Assembly: GCA_030762175.1 (NCBI GenBank)
Contig: CM060833.1
Location: 68,163,001-68,227,000 of the forward strand
Direction: 5' to 3'
Source: Metallyticus violacea
Lineage: Eukaryota; Arthropoda; Insecta; Mantodea; Metallyticidae
DNA length: 64,000 bases
Shown: piece by piece, positions 47,572-59,999 of the stretch
Layout: each line of letters opens with the position of its first letter
How positions within the stretch are numbered: position 1 is the first letter of the stretch
Notes under the pieces: model-generated
Seen by the model: only the letters and a program-made list of their open reading frames with translations
Databases searched by the model: none
What the model was told of the DNA's origin: nothing
Made by a program: the position numbers and the translations under genes

Positions 47572-47706
47572 ATGTTATCATTTTAACAAATGCACCTCCT
47601 TATTCTTATTTCTATGTTTACTTTTCTTTCTTCTTTTTTTTGTTGCTTATAATGTAAACATTGTATCTAAGTGCTTTAAAATGTATTATTTGTTTACCTA
47701 TGAACA
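46480..47706. other. No recognised gene; (ATT)n tract
   Basis: AT-rich, with a microsatellite of about 11 ATT units at 47536-47571. A 63-codon frame at 47294-47485 in a GC-richer patch has no motif. Confidence 0.5.
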
Positions 47707-47715
47707 AGTTTAACT

Positions 47716-48050
47716 GTCAGTCCTGGTGGTAGTGATAGCCATACTTGTCTCCTAAACCCAAGATCACGGGTTCAATCCAGGTGAGGACCGATGAATTTTT
47801 TTCGGGCGTTAAAATCCTAAGTACGGCTTCCATTGGAAGGGAAGTAAAACCGTGGGTCCCAGGTCGTACATTTACGGCACGATAAAGAACCTCAAGTCTG
47901 AAAAAAAGAGGCCTCTGAGCAAAATTTGTTTCACGTCCTGATTCGAATGGGACGCTGATGACCTGCGATGTAAGAACGTCCGTAAATAAAAAAAAAAAAA
48001 ATATATATATAAATAAATAAATAATAAAATAAAATAAATAAAAATAAAAC
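47716..48050 (+). repeat. SINE-1 with long simple tail
   Basis: Head GTCAGTCCTGGTGG with box A damaged by a deletion (GGTGGTAGTGATAG), box B GGTTCAATCC, then the body lacking the GTCGGCC segment. The tail of about 65 bases is built of A, AT and AAAT runs. The 9-bp duplication agtttaact flanks it (47707-47715, 48051-48059). Confidence 0.9.
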
Positions 48051-48350
48051 AGTTTAACTTCGGGAACATTAACTTTATAATGTAGCAAAATTATATTTAA
48101 TATAATAATAATTATAACAATACCAGGGTTTGTCTTAAAGTTCTTAACAGATCCATGAAAAGTGCACTTCTTTTTCTAAGTACAGCTACATCTGTAACCT
48201 CCGATGGCTTACAAACACTTGTATAATTAAAACGTGCAATGCTTTTTCGGAATAGTTTATAGGTTTCTAGAAATTGCGTTGCCATTTATATAGAAATAAA
48301 ATCTAAAGGCATATAAAGAATATTATGGGGGTCTAAACTTTCTGTTTCAG

Positions 48351-48564
48351 CTGGTACTTAAATTATTTGATTAAATTTGACTTCTGCTACAAAATGCACT
48401 GCTGTGTGCAATGCGTTTTTAATTCGGTCTAAAGAAATTAAATTACAAACTCATATTATGGATAAAAATCGATTACTAGCTGGAATGTTTCTTACTGTCA
48501 TTTGTCTTCTGTTATCCTATAAGGAAGCATGCATCAATTTGCAAAATACAGTGTTTTGTTATAG
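48351..48564 (+). CDS. Candidate exon with signal peptide (small secreted protein?)
   Basis: A good acceptor (ACTTTCTGTTTCAG ending at 48350) opens a 214-base segment that closes with a plausible donor (TATAG|GTATGC at 48564/48565). From the ATG at 48458 the frame reads MDKNRLLAGMFLTVICLLLS, a convincing signal peptide with a basic N-region and hydrophobic core. YKEACINLQNTVFC follows, so a cleavage site before Cys and two cysteines lie beyond it. This fits the first coding exon of a small secreted peptide. No downstream exon was identified. The other ATG at 48377 is in the same frame and upstream. The sequence is AT-rich and short, so chance cannot be excluded. Confidence 0.3.
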
Positions 48565-48569
48565 GTATG

Positions 48570-49855
48570 CAATAATATTGTTACACAAGTATCTGATTAT
48601 TTGTCGGCATCTGCAAGAGTGTTTTATGTATTTAAGTGTGAAATGAAGATATTATCCTCAAAGCTTCTTGAAAGCTATGACTTTCCCTTGCTACAGTACT
48701 GGGTTGCTACAACTAAAGGCCCAAGCTCTTCTCGGTGCTAGGGTCTGCAGCTTGTGGAAGGGGGTGGGGTGACAAAGACAGATTTATGAAGCTTTTTTTC
48801 CCGAGATCCTCCTGTTACTCCGATTTAATTCCATCAACACTCTCCGTCTTTCTCTCCCCTTCCCCACAGGAATAAGTATTATTGTATTTATTAAATATTA
48901 ATTAAAGTTGATTTGTTTTGTCCTATCTAGAATGTTTGAAGCCTAGTACAGAAACAATTAGAAAGAATATTTAATAATAAATTCCCACCCTTTTTTAACG
49001 TTTACTTCATTTCCTTTCGTTTTTAATGACTGCAGCTATTTGGCCAAATTCGTGACATCTGTCGACTCTGGAAAATACTTTTCATTCATAATCTATAGAG
49101 TTGTCGACTTCCTGCTTAAGTTCTTGGGATCTCGCTGAATCCGCGGGTGACATCCAGCGGTAGTTTGATAACCAAGTTCCGCATTGGGGGAGGTTCACTT
49201 GCAGTCTTTGGGCAAGATCCATTTTGGTTTCCGAGGCAAGATGGATTCACGAAAGATGGGGCTTGTGGCGCCATAGGTATCATTAATTCTCACATTTAAG
49301 AACAAAACTAGTGTCTATTTAGTTTAAAGTGTTACAAGGATTGCTCACAAATATCCTCATTCCACTCCTATCCACTGGATTAATCATATGACAGAAAAGC
49401 TTGGTTGGCGAAAGAGATATTTAGGTTAGTATTCAGAAACATAGTAAGTGTAGAATCAAAACCCTCGCCCTCAATTGTCTAGGTATATACTGCATTAACA
49501 AGAACGTCAAAAATATTGTTGGTGAATAAGGTATCTATGCTGACAGCTTTTGGTTTTAGAAGAAAGAGAGATTAAGAAAAAGAGATGTGAAAGTGAAAGA
49601 ATTTTTCACTCAATCTTTGTCTAATTATTATTTATTGATATTGTTCGCTTTTCTGACATTGAGAAACATGCGAACTATTTATCTTTTTAAAAAAATATTT
49701 ATTTTTATAATTTATACTTGAATATTTGTCTTAAATCAATTGCTTATCGTAGATTACTTGCCACTTCAAAACAAAATTTTACTATTAGAAAGAGATGGAC
49801 ATTTAATTATTATATTATTATAGCGTTTCCAGTTTCACACGTAAGCCAAAACAGT

Positions 49856-49901
<46 letters not shown>

Positions 49902-51630
49902 TCTGAACTTCTTTGGACGACATAGGACAGCAAAGCTGAAATTAATATTTCTGCCTAATGAACATAAATTATTAACTTATTAATTATGACATATAGTGCG
50001 TTTTCATTAAAATAACAAATTGCGGAAGAAGAATTGTTTCAAAATAAACACTGGATGTTATTAATAAGGCAAACAAGATTGAGAACATGCAACATAAAAC
50101 ATTATTTATTAATATGTTGTGCATACAAGTAACAGTTACACCCACACTAGTAATGTGTCTTTCAATTATTTGACTACAATGTTTTGGTCTGGGTAATCTT
50201 ATACGATTTTAAACTCTTACAATTTCTTTTTTCTACCAATTGCGAGAAAAGCTGAGCATTTGATAATTTGTTATTTAATGCCTAATTACGTAAAATATGT
50301 ATTGATTAACCAGTTCTCTTGATAAGAATATGTTTTGTTTATTTTTAGGAGCAAACATAAGTATTTTCTTAATACTGATACCACAATATATTGCTTAACT
50401 TTGTGTAAAACAAAACCAGCCAATCTAAAAAAAATGATATAGAATTTATTCTTTTGTTTTCAGGATGATTTGTACCTTGTAGGGATAAGTTAGAACTGTT
50501 ATTAATATACTTAGTTAAATAAATTAGAGGTAGTAAATATCAAAACTGAAAGTAAGTAATAATACAACTACAAAATTCAAATCTTGCTTCTTTTAACAGT
50601 TAGGAGAACTATGTTAGTAACTTACCTATTATGGCAGAAATGTATAAATTTATCTACAATTTAAATATTAGCTACTGTGCTTGAGAGCATTTACAATACA
50701 TCACATTTAATAAAGTTTGTTCTTAGAGCTTTTAAATGTCTCTTGAAGGCTTTAAAGTTATGTCAAGAATATGTGTGTAAAGTAATTTGAAATAACCAAA
50801 CATTTTACTGTGTATGAGCTTATAGAGTAAATTCTTCTTATGTAAACGTTAAAATATTAAAAATTGTATTTAAATCCTATTGATATATCAAAATGTTAAA
50901 TTATTAATACTAAATGGTTTACTTTAAAAATATAAAACTTTGAGTACAGGGCGCTCTAAAAATTGAGGGGAAAAAAGAACATGATATAAAAATATTACAC
51001 AATCGTGTTAATTTTTTAAGGAAGCTTTCTATTGTTTTAATACTAAGACCCCTTAAATTACTCGATTAGAGTCAGCATTGCCGTAAATGTAAATACCTAA
51101 TGGTTAACTGTTAGTAAATTATTGTTTTAAATGTGTTCTGGTGTTTACAGCGTAAAAATGCTGCAAAATAAATCTACCCGTATTTTCAGAACAGAAAATA
51201 TAATCCTGATACATATGCATACAAAGTGAATGCCAGTTTTCTAGTTATACTTAATCATTTCGCTAAATTAACGAAAGAATGTAACAGCAAACAGTAAGGC
51301 TTTTAGTGTCCATCACGGAGGTAGCGGAAAGAAAAAGGTGCACGTGTTCAACAGAGCGATTAGCCTTAATCTTACTCTCGCTAAGTTCCCTACGCCCCAC
51401 GCACATAACACGACACACGTCGCTGTCACACACGGCATGGTGATTCTTTTTTCACCTATGAGAGAAATCGAAAGCTGTCGTAATGGGAGAAGCAGAAAAA
51501 AACATTTCTAGTCACTAGGTGCCAGGGGACTTATTGTGAAAATGCAATAGAATTCTACTCATGAGTACGTATCGGGATTTCTAAGCACCAAAAGCAGAAT
51601 AAGACGGAATGAAGTTATGTTGGTGCTGGA
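48570..51630. other. No recognised gene; (AT)n microsatellite
   Basis: Contains an (AT)n tract at 49859-49900 and GC-richer patches at 48700-48860 and 49130-49280, which show no motif. 49920-51250 is strongly AT-rich and almost devoid of frames. Confidence 0.5.
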
Positions 51631-51633
51631 CTA

Positions 51634-51850
51634 TATATAAAGGTGGAAGGGATACAATAAGTCACGCGTTACAAACCTCTCCCCTTACGCCTGTCCTTCA
51701 ACACTTCTTGTTTAAGTGCCAGGCTTAATTTGTTTGTGTTTGAGTGTATCTTACTTGATGTTAAATGCTTAAGATCCAGATATCTAATCATGAGATATCA
51801 GCGGCAACTATTTTTATTAATATCAGAAATATTATCGAGTTAGGCCTGAG
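51634..51850 (+). promoter_or_regulatory. Candidate TATA promoter and first exon
   Basis: TATATAAA at 51634-51641 is followed about 28 bases later by an initiator-like GTCACGC, giving a likely start near 51664. The next ~185 bases end in a near-consensus splice donor (CCTGAG|GTAAGT at 51850/51851). A five-codon upstream frame (ATG at 51758) overlaps an ATG at 51765 that stays open to the donor (28 codons, no signal peptide), so the exon may be wholly 5' UTR. The region before the TATA box (51290-51600) is less AT-rich, as many insect promoters are. No downstream exon was recognised on the plus strand. Confidence 0.4.
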
Positions 51851-52064
51851 GTAAGTTTAATAACAATTTAGTTGCATCAAATCAAAATATATAATTAAGA
51901 TATGTAATACGGGATTTTTTGTTAACTTCCTTTAACCTTCAACCTTTGCGGTTATATCAGATAATGGTTAGGAACAGCGCACATGAGTTCTGGGACCCGC
52001 AGTTTTATCCCTACATCACATTGGTGACTTTACGGATGGCTGATTGCAATCTACGGTAACAAAT

Positions 52065-52553
52065 TTAGCAATTCACAGTAGAGTCGCAGTTAAACTCACG
52101 GAAGTGTGAACAATAGGTGGTTAGTGCACTTTGGTGCCTACTACGTGAAATGGAACCATTGTAGGATGCAAAAAAGCTTATTTTGAGTTTATCAACAAAT
52201 GTAATGTGCGCGGTTTTACCATCTTCAAGACACGCATTTCCTTTGTGCTTAACAGAAAAGGAGTTATTCCAGAGGGTAAGAAACAATACCAACCACCAGA
52301 GTATCCTCTAGATAATTCTACAATTCTCTGACCCGAACTCAGCAACAGACAGAGTCATCTGGGGAATCTCAATTATAACAGTGAATATCATCAACAGCGA
52401 TTTGAAGCGAAAAAGTTTTCCGGCTGCATTAGGATAAGTCTTCAAACCACACTTCTGCTTAAACTGCCTTATTTGGAGGACATGAAATGCATTCCATCTC
52501 TTACAGTTCTTTGAGAGCAGAAGACAGTATACTGGGAGGATCTCTGGAAACAC
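52065..52553 (-). pseudogene. Broken reading frame, membrane-protein-like
   Basis: On the minus strand a frame runs from an acceptor-like CCTAGCAG (before 52553) through about 160 codons with one in-frame TAG at about 52305. The first part reads VFPEILPVYCLLLSKNCKRW and later has a hydrophobic segment (FKSLLMIFTVIIEI). After the stop come WWLVLFLTLW and a polar stretch. The layout faintly recalls the N-terminus of an insect chemosensory (gustatory-type) receptor, a guess from general shape and not from a diagnostic motif. A frame with one stop over this length in AT-rich DNA is more than expected by chance, but not decisive. Confidence 0.25.
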
Positions 52554-52559
52554 CTGCTA

Positions 52560-53998
52560 GGAAGAGTGGTGTAAAACGGACATCACTATATTTCGCGACA
52601 GTTTGCTGCAGGGGAAACTACGATACATAGCGATATCTCATGCTCGACACCATCACGGAGAACACATCATAAGTTAAGTGCTTGAGTTTATTACCATAGC
52701 TCCTTAGTGAACCATTCTCGTGGTTCTAACCAAGGATTGGCCACACTAAGCCACATCCGAGTTATACCTACCTTGCGGAGAATCGCAGTGCATTTCGATC
52801 TTTGGCGTCATGTTATGAATGAGGACTATAGATTAATCTCCGCCACCGTTTTGGCTCTGCGTTGACCACCCCTTATCTAGACTACCATTATCAATTTGTA
52901 ATGCATGCGTGGATTAGCCAATTTAAATAGGAATGAAAAGATTATATAACTGTTCCAAGACAAATAAAAACATACTTAAAATGAAGGACAATAATAAGAC
53001 AAACTTTTGAAAATATTATTCAAGTGTTATAACATAACGTTGTATGCCATTTCTAAATATATCGTTAACATTTAGGTGAATCGACCAAGGTTAAACATTG
53101 GGGAAAATGTTTTGTATTTAGTAATTTGAGAGAATGTAAGAAGATCTGAAGCATGATTTGTATTCATTTTAATAAAATTATTAAATTTATAAAAAATAAA
53201 ATAATATATCCAGAAAAAGAGCTTACAGTTAAGAATATGCAGTCGAGTATTTTAATTTCCGCTCACAGTCTAACAAATGAAGGCCGAAACTAAAAATGAT
53301 TCTAGGGATATATTGTTTTATTATTTAAACTCTTTGATAACAAACTGAAGACAATTGAAGCATGATAACCTACACGCTAATTAAATTATTAAAAGTACAC
53401 ACAAGCTCGCGCGTGCGTATTTCTATTTTACTTAGTAATTTTTGACTTGGAACTTTGAGTTATTAGATCAATTTATTTATGCACCTGACATCTCTCCAAA
53501 ACGTTTTCAATCGCCCGCCATGTAATTATTGGTTTCTATGTACACTAATGTTTAGGCCAAAGACGCTATAAATATATTTCAGTGCGCTGTTCTGATGAAT
53601 TTGCATAAAAACAATTGCAAGAAGGTGCGATAAAATGAAAGTGATAAAACAGAAACGACAAAATTGTAGCAATAGATCGCTGTAATTGATCGGAGTTCCT
53701 GATATTCTTGTGCCAGATTGGTTATCGATTTATGAGCTAAACTGTCTGAATAAAAGATATTTGTGGAATTAATCACAGGTAAACGCTTTCTAAGGGCCAA
53801 TTTCTGCATAACAGCTAACTTTTAAACACAAGTGTGATTGACAAATTATAAAACCATATATTGAAAATTATTTTGTTACTAACTATTCAATTTAAATGTA
53901 TAAAGGAGCAAATATTTTACTAGCTCTAATATGCCAATAAAAAGCCATACTCTGAAGATCGTACCATAAAAGTTTTAAAATTGTAAAACTTTTTTTTA
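52560..53998. other. No recognised gene
   Basis: 52600-52870 is GC-richer, with no motif. The rest is AT-rich with short frames. Confidence 0.5.
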
Positions 53999-54000
53999 TC

Positions 54001-54233
54001 GCGCTTAATATCCGATTTCATTACTGAGCGGTGGACATTGAGGATATATGAGATGAAATGATAAATGGGGAAAATAAATTTTATTTAAGAAGCAAGTGTT
54101 CCACACCTAAGTTTAGGGTACCTCCTGGCATTTGACATTGATGAGGGCTGAAGAAAACGTGGAACATATCTGTCAGAGAATCGAACACCAGATTTATAAT
54201 GGTACCTTAATAACCTGGCCACCCGTGTCGGTG
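54001..54233 (-). repeat. Degraded SINE-2 copy
   Basis: Recognisable minus-strand SINE-2 landmarks in order: CCGACACGGGTGGCCAGGTT head, the body piece GGAGGTACCCTAAACTTAGG, ATTTCATCTCATA and the 3' TTAAGCGC-like end. Box B is eroded (GTTCGATTCTC). It is more divergent than the other four copies. Confidence 0.75.
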
Positions 54234-54239
54234 AAACTG

Positions 54240-55605
54240 ATTTGTGCCTCTTTATATTTCCATATGGAGTAAGTGGAAAAAGCAGAAGTTGCTATCATTC
54301 CTTCTTAATAGCACGACTAATGTTGTGCTCAATGGGATGCGCTTCCTGTATAAGCAAAGCATTGTGCGTTGACTTTCTGAAATCAGTAACTGTGTCACAC
54401 CTACCGACGTCTTAAAAACTATTTATTTCAAAAACATTTCCCACTTTTCGTATCTTCGCTTACATTTCAAGCCAAAGATTGCAAACAACTTTTAAATGGA
54501 ATGTTGATTCTGTTACGAAATGTTTACACTGTCTAGTGCGAGTTTTAAACTATCTTTGAAAAACGTACCTACAAAGTGCTACACGTATCAAATCGCTTCT
54601 AAGTAACGTGAGTGGTTGGGAGGTCATAGAAAACAAAAGTGGCAGACTTTTCCATTGCAGTCTGTCCAGTGTTTCAAGGTAATTTCTTTGAAACGGTTTG
54701 CCGAGAGATACATATACCGTTAAGAGAACAGAAAACATTCCATGCGACGCTTTCCAAGGACTTCCAAGACGAATGGAAGGTCAGTCGCTTTCATCTCGAG
54801 ACCATGTTGTCTCTCAACCTGATGGACTGTGTTCGAACTGCTCGGAAATTTCATCTCTCTCACTTTGGAGCATATTTATATGTTCGCCTGTGAAATGTGT
54901 ACATACCCATAACATAAAGAAAAAGTACAAAATTAAAGAAAGTGTTATTTATAATTATATATAAAGAAAGATTTGGGCTGCCCAAATAGACTAAGCTTAC
55001 TGAATACAATATAAATTTAATACTTCAGGAATTGATGTAAAACAATTTTTAAAAAACCAGAGTGTGAACATTGTGGAATATTTCATGTTATATACTTTTT
55101 TCAACTTTAGAGAATTTCCGCATCTGTACTTTTTATTAAATTTTTATCGACAAATTTTCACAAACATGTCCGGAATAGTGCCTTTAGTACCAATCACTAG
55201 TTCTGTTATTTTGGCGTAGAAATATATATTATTAAATAATAATAATAATAATAATAATAACTGTTACAGTCCATCTAAAGACCACGCAAAGTATCGCAAT
55301 GTATTTATTTTCGCTTTTTCAGGTTACTTTCTGATTTTCCAATAATTCTTCATTTCCGTCACTGCATGTTTTCCCTTTATTTTCCGTCTAGATGTATTCT
55401 TTTTCTTCTTTTCCTTTGCCTGAAATTTCGGAAGTTTTGTATTAGACTTCTAAACTTCTTTCTGTCCTGTAATTATATCTTTTGTTTGTACATCTCATTG
55501 ATATCTTTCCTTGCTAGTTGCATTATTCGTACTCATAATATATATATATATATATATATATAATATGAAATAAAAATAATGTAACACTATTGTTACTAAA
55601 TTAAT
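54240..55605. other. No supported gene; (AAT)n and (AT)n tracts
   Basis: Microsatellites at 55236-55260 (AAT) and 55539-55562 (AT). Overlapping frames of 84 and 88 codons at 54639-54964 lack splice signals or motifs. Confidence 0.5.
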
Positions 55606-55609
55606 AATA

Positions 55610-55745
55610 ATTATAAAAGCAGAAAAGGATAAAACACTAAGAGAAAGTCGCACTTGTAATCGCTAGTTCTTCTCTAATAGTTCGAAATATAGCGATTACA
55701 AGTGTGACTTTCTCTTAGTGTTTTATCCTTTTCTGCTTTTATCAT
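55610..55745. repeat. Near-perfect hairpin, 56-bp arms, 24-base loop
   Basis: The arms 55610-55665 and 55690-55745 are reverse complements with only two non-Watson-Crick positions: a T/C mismatch near the base and a position that is a G·U wobble in plus-strand RNA. The loop is GTTCTTCTCTAATAGTTCGAAATA. This is far beyond chance for AT-rich DNA. It could be a short MITE-like or foldback element, or, if transcribed, a dsRNA precursor. No flanking target duplication is evident. Confidence 0.9.
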
Positions 55746-55747
55746 TA

Positions 55748-56515
55748 TATATATTAGAAAACATTTTGTGAGTCTGCTAATATTCACTCTCATTAAGTGA
55801 CTAAAAAGTAACTCCTCTTTCCTTTTTAACATTTTTCATTTTCTTCACTCTTATAGAGGTCTTCATCTACTATCCCTTGTTTCATTGGTCCCAGACTTTT
55901 CTTTCTTTTTTTCCTTCCTTCTTTCTTTCTTTCTCTCTCTTTCTTTATTTCTTTCTCTCTTTTCTATTTCTCCAAATTTCATGGAGAAGATACATTCTGT
56001 AGTATAGAACTATTCTGTGTTTTACTGCCTGTTTTTAGTTTTATTTATGAGGTATTTTCTTATTATTATATATATATATATATCTTTTGTCAGCCGATAT
56101 ACACGTTCCATTTTTCTCACTCTTTCTTTGTTTAATCCGTTGACATAAATTATCACACTCAGGCATTTAAATTTGTCAACCTGTTTTATTTTTCCATATT
56201 TCTTTATTAACATTTTAGTTATGTCTTTGATGACTTTTTTTTTTTCATAGGTTATTTGAAGTGGACATTTCTTTCAGAAGATAATAGTTCTGCTGCTGAT
56301 TTATATTTTTGGATAAGATAGCCGTATCATTAGCGAAGGCCAGGTAATTTATTTGATCCTATAGTGGAGTCCTCTTAGAGTTTGCCTTGTCATGTTATTA
56401 TCTTTTCCAGGAAGCAATTACAGAAAACTGGGGAAAGTCCATCTCTCTGTCTTACATCTCTTTTAATTTGAAATTATTATTTTATATTGCGACCACAGTC
56501 TCGGTTTAGTACTTA
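55748..56515. other. Pyrimidine-rich tract and unannotated DNA
   Basis: A C/T-rich low-complexity run (TTCC, TTTC, CTCT units) spans about 55899-55967, and a short (AT)n lies at 56068-56083. No coding feature recognised. Confidence 0.6.
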
Positions 56516-56519
56516 GCAT

Positions 56520-56863
56520 TGCTCACTGCTGGAGAGATGGCGGTCTTCGATCTAGGGAGCCGCGTGATAGGCGAGTGCGGGATGCCGACATGCCGATCAG
56601 ATGGCAGTTTTTATACGAACCTCGTTCGGTTAACCGACATGATTTTTATTTCATTGTGAGATCAATGATTGTCCCAAAGCCGGATCGTAGGCGATCATAT
56701 CATTGCGTAGGATGCTTCCGTCTCCTGAAAGGTCATGTGCTTCCTCATAGACCGTGAGTTTCTTTCGTTTCAATTCTGCTGCTACCATTGACCTTCCTTC
56801 ACGATGTCTAGTATTTCTAAGTTGTTCTCCATGTGGGCAAGAACCCGAGGGATTAAAACCCAC
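56520..56863 (-). pseudogene. Non-LTR retrotransposon ORF fragment (C-terminal part)
   Basis: The minus-strand frame from 56863 reads SCPHGEQLRNTRHREGRSM, then AAELKRKKLTVYEEAHDLS and DGSILRNDMIAYD. The order CPxGexLRN.RH, eLK.k.l.VyEE.h.L, GS.lR.DmIA is what I recall from the C-terminal region, beyond the reverse transcriptase, of insect LINE polyproteins. After a frameshift, similarity appears to continue (IIDLTMK) and then fade toward 56520. The reverse transcriptase itself is absent. Local GC is higher than in the flanks. Confidence 0.5.
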
Positions 56864-56899
56864 TGTAGCAATGCATATTTAAATACTCACTCTTTAACC

Positions 56900-59740
56900 A
56901 CATTTAAGAACACAAAAATTAAAAATTATAAAAATTATAAATTGCAAGAAAACAAATTAAAAATTTATTCCACTAAAACACCATTTAAAAACAGATAAAA
57001 TACTTCCTTTTTCTTTATATAATATATATATATATATATACAACGCTACCAAATCAACTATGAACCAGCTTGCGGTGTTTTATCTATAGGCGAAAGCGGC
57101 GCTCTTTGCCATCTGCAGGTATCGTAGAGTGGCGCTGACTCAACCATACAACAGTTTCGTTAACTATTTTAAACGCATTTACTTACCAACTTTATGAAAG
57201 GAGTTAGAAACTAGCCGCCCACTTTGCCTATGCATTTTGGCACCTCTTTAAAAACGATCCTTCACTCGCTGTAGTTCATGTTGTGTAATGCTGTTACTAT
57301 TTTCCTGTGAGTGTTTTAATTCAATTCTTCCAGGGTATATGAATTTTTGTTACATACAATATTTTTTAATTTAATCCAAAGACAAAAATCACAAGAGGTT
57401 AGGTTGAGGGACATAAAGGATCACAATCTTATAACTCTTCATTCTGAAAAACTTTTTCAATTTCTCTTTCGAAATATTCGCACTATGAACTTGATGATAA
57501 AAGTGAAATAACGCTACCGTCGGTTAATTATCTAAAATGGGGAGAGGGTGGGGAAAATTGTATTCAGGTATGCCACAGTTATTTTGTATGTTTGTAACTT
57601 TAACAGCTTGTTGTTCTTTGCACCGAGTCATAAGATACGTCATTTGTTGTGTTTGGGAAGAATTCTCCAATTAATGATTGATGTCATCTGACGTTTCTTC
57701 GGTAAGAGCGCTACGCTGTTTGTTCTTAGATTGAATAATACCCGTGTCCTAAAGTTAATTATAAAGATTACGGGCTGTTGTCTTTGAAATTGATTAGTTA
57801 ACAAACATGAATCATAAATAAATGCACATTGTGCAGTAGAAAACACATTGATTAATTCACTTCACTTCGGGATTAAATATAAAACAAAACACATCACCCG
57901 TAACTATTACTGACATCCAGACCTTTAAATATGTACATTAAAATAAAAAAGGAATTTTCCATCCGATGTATATTTATGTTATATCTGATTATGTTAAATA
58001 TATTGACGAATTGAACTTTCGAAAACAATTATTTTGAAAAAATTATTGAAATTGTTTATAAATATGAAATACTAGCTATGTAAGCAATATTAAAACACAC
58101 GCTATTTTCTTTGTAATAGCTGTTGGATAGAGCTACTCTAATTATTTCCACTATAGCCCAATATGATAATTTTGTACTCCATTCTATAAAAAGTATAGCA
58201 ATAATTCATTCTGTGAATTTCTTTAGTGGTGAACAACTGAAGAAGTCAATTCTTTGGTGTACTTTTAATTTTGAAAGTCGCCCCTCAAAAGACATATCCG
58301 TTTTCAGTGACTAAAATATAAACAAAAGTAGACATTTTATTTCATTTTTAATTGCATTAACGATATTCTAAATGTTCATATCAGTTTCTATACACTGATT
58401 AAAAATGTGTGTATAGAAAATGTATTGTGTTTCAAATGTAATCTTTTCGTTTCTTCTAATGGTGAATTGACTTTCAATTAGCATCACTAAATAGTGTGCA
58501 CCACTCCCTGTATGGAAGCTTGTGTTGCAACGAATGTTCGCAATTTTAACTTTATGAGCCAGACATATTTCTTAAGCTTATGGTAACAGAAATGATACCT
58601 TCAGATAATTCGCTTGAAAGAAAACAAAAGACTGTGAAAAAGCTTATATATTTATTAAATTACCATATTACTACTCACTTCCTTTTAATGGATAAAAGTT
58701 TACTTGTAAACTATTTGTTGTAAACTAATCATTACTTCATTTTATTTAGTTTAATTCTGTTACATTGTGATTATTGATGAATTAAAAACATTTAGCTTTT
58801 TGCAGAAAATAGTAATTTTTAACGGGTATTGATTCTCTATTGGCTAGAATTTTGATCCGTTATGTGCACTTAAACTTGCGAAAACAGTGTTCGATATAAC
58901 ATAAGAGATATTTGAGGTGACAGTTTAAGTGCCTCACTCTGTATGGAAATCTGCAACTGCGCATTTTATGAACAAAAATAAATTTTAAAAATTTACCTGA
59001 GTTTCTGATATTTAAAGATACAAAACAAAATAAATGAGCGCAGTGAAAATAAAAGTCACATTTATCATCAAAATATTTTAAAAACGTTTTTCGTATAAAA
59101 TAAGAAGCAATGTCTGTTTCTCCATGTCATTTTTAATCGCTCTTGAGCCTTAAAAAAGCGACCAAAAACTCATAAAACGCTTTGAAATGCATATCTGTGG
59201 CAACGAAAAGGTATCTAGGAAGTGTTCTGCTATCTTTATTTTTGAATGTCATTCTCCACGAGGAATGCTGACAGCTGAAGGAGGTAAATGAACGAGGCGT
59301 TAGGAAAGTCATCAAAAGTTAAGTCATATGAATATCGAAGACAAGGAAATGGTAGTGTTCAGGAAGAGCGAAGTCATGGCGTAATGGATGGAAACTGAAC
59401 TGTGCTAGAAGCGTGACTTCCTATGTGATGAAGGACATGCTCAGGGACAACGATTAAATTGCGTTAGTGTTCTCGATTACACAAGATTCGTGTTTTAATG
59501 AATGATTTCAGAATACATTTAAAGTCCTCAAAATAGTATTTGAGTCTGCCAGCTATTGACGATACAAAGAAGAGGTTTAACTATATTATTAGTATTTATT
59601 TATTTATTTTATAGAACATATAAATGTTTACAATTCTGCTTTCAAGTATATTTGATGAAATGTTATCTAAAGTACTGCTATTAGAAGTAATATATCACAT
59701 ATTTGGTTCATGCGTACGTACTTCAGTATAAAAATGTATT
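56900..59740. other. No recognised gene
   Basis: (AT)n at 57020-57040. The stretch 57050-57330 is GC-richer and resembles repeat DNA but could not be assigned. The remainder is AT-rich with short frames. Confidence 0.5.
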
Positions 59741-59753
59741 ATTCTTGGTAATG

Positions 59754-59987
59754 TTTTTTTATTTGTTTATTTACGGACGCTCTTTAATATCTCAGGTCAT
59801 CAGCGTCCCATTCTATTCAGGGCGTGAAACGGCCGACAAATTTTGCTCAGAGGCCTCTACTGTCAGGCTTGAGGTTCTTTTTCATGCCGTAAATGTACGA
59901 CACGGGACCCACGGCTTTACTTCCCTTCCGAAGGAAGTCATACTTAGGATTTTTACGCCCGAAAAAATCCATCGATACTGGCCGGGT
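59754..59987 (-). repeat. 5'-truncated SINE-1
   Basis: The minus-strand copy begins within box B (CCCGGCCAG remains) and lacks the rest of the tRNA-like head, then runs to the tail TAAATAAACAAATAAAAAAA. Flanking ttggtaatg (59745-59753) and ttggcaatg (59988-59996) are a likely target duplication, so truncation occurred at insertion. Confidence 0.9.
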
Positions 59988-59999
59988 TTGGCAATGGTA

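Noticed and set aside
54639..54964. Two overlapping plus-strand frames of 84 and 88 codons
   Set aside because: Different frames over the same DNA, no splice context and no recognised motif.
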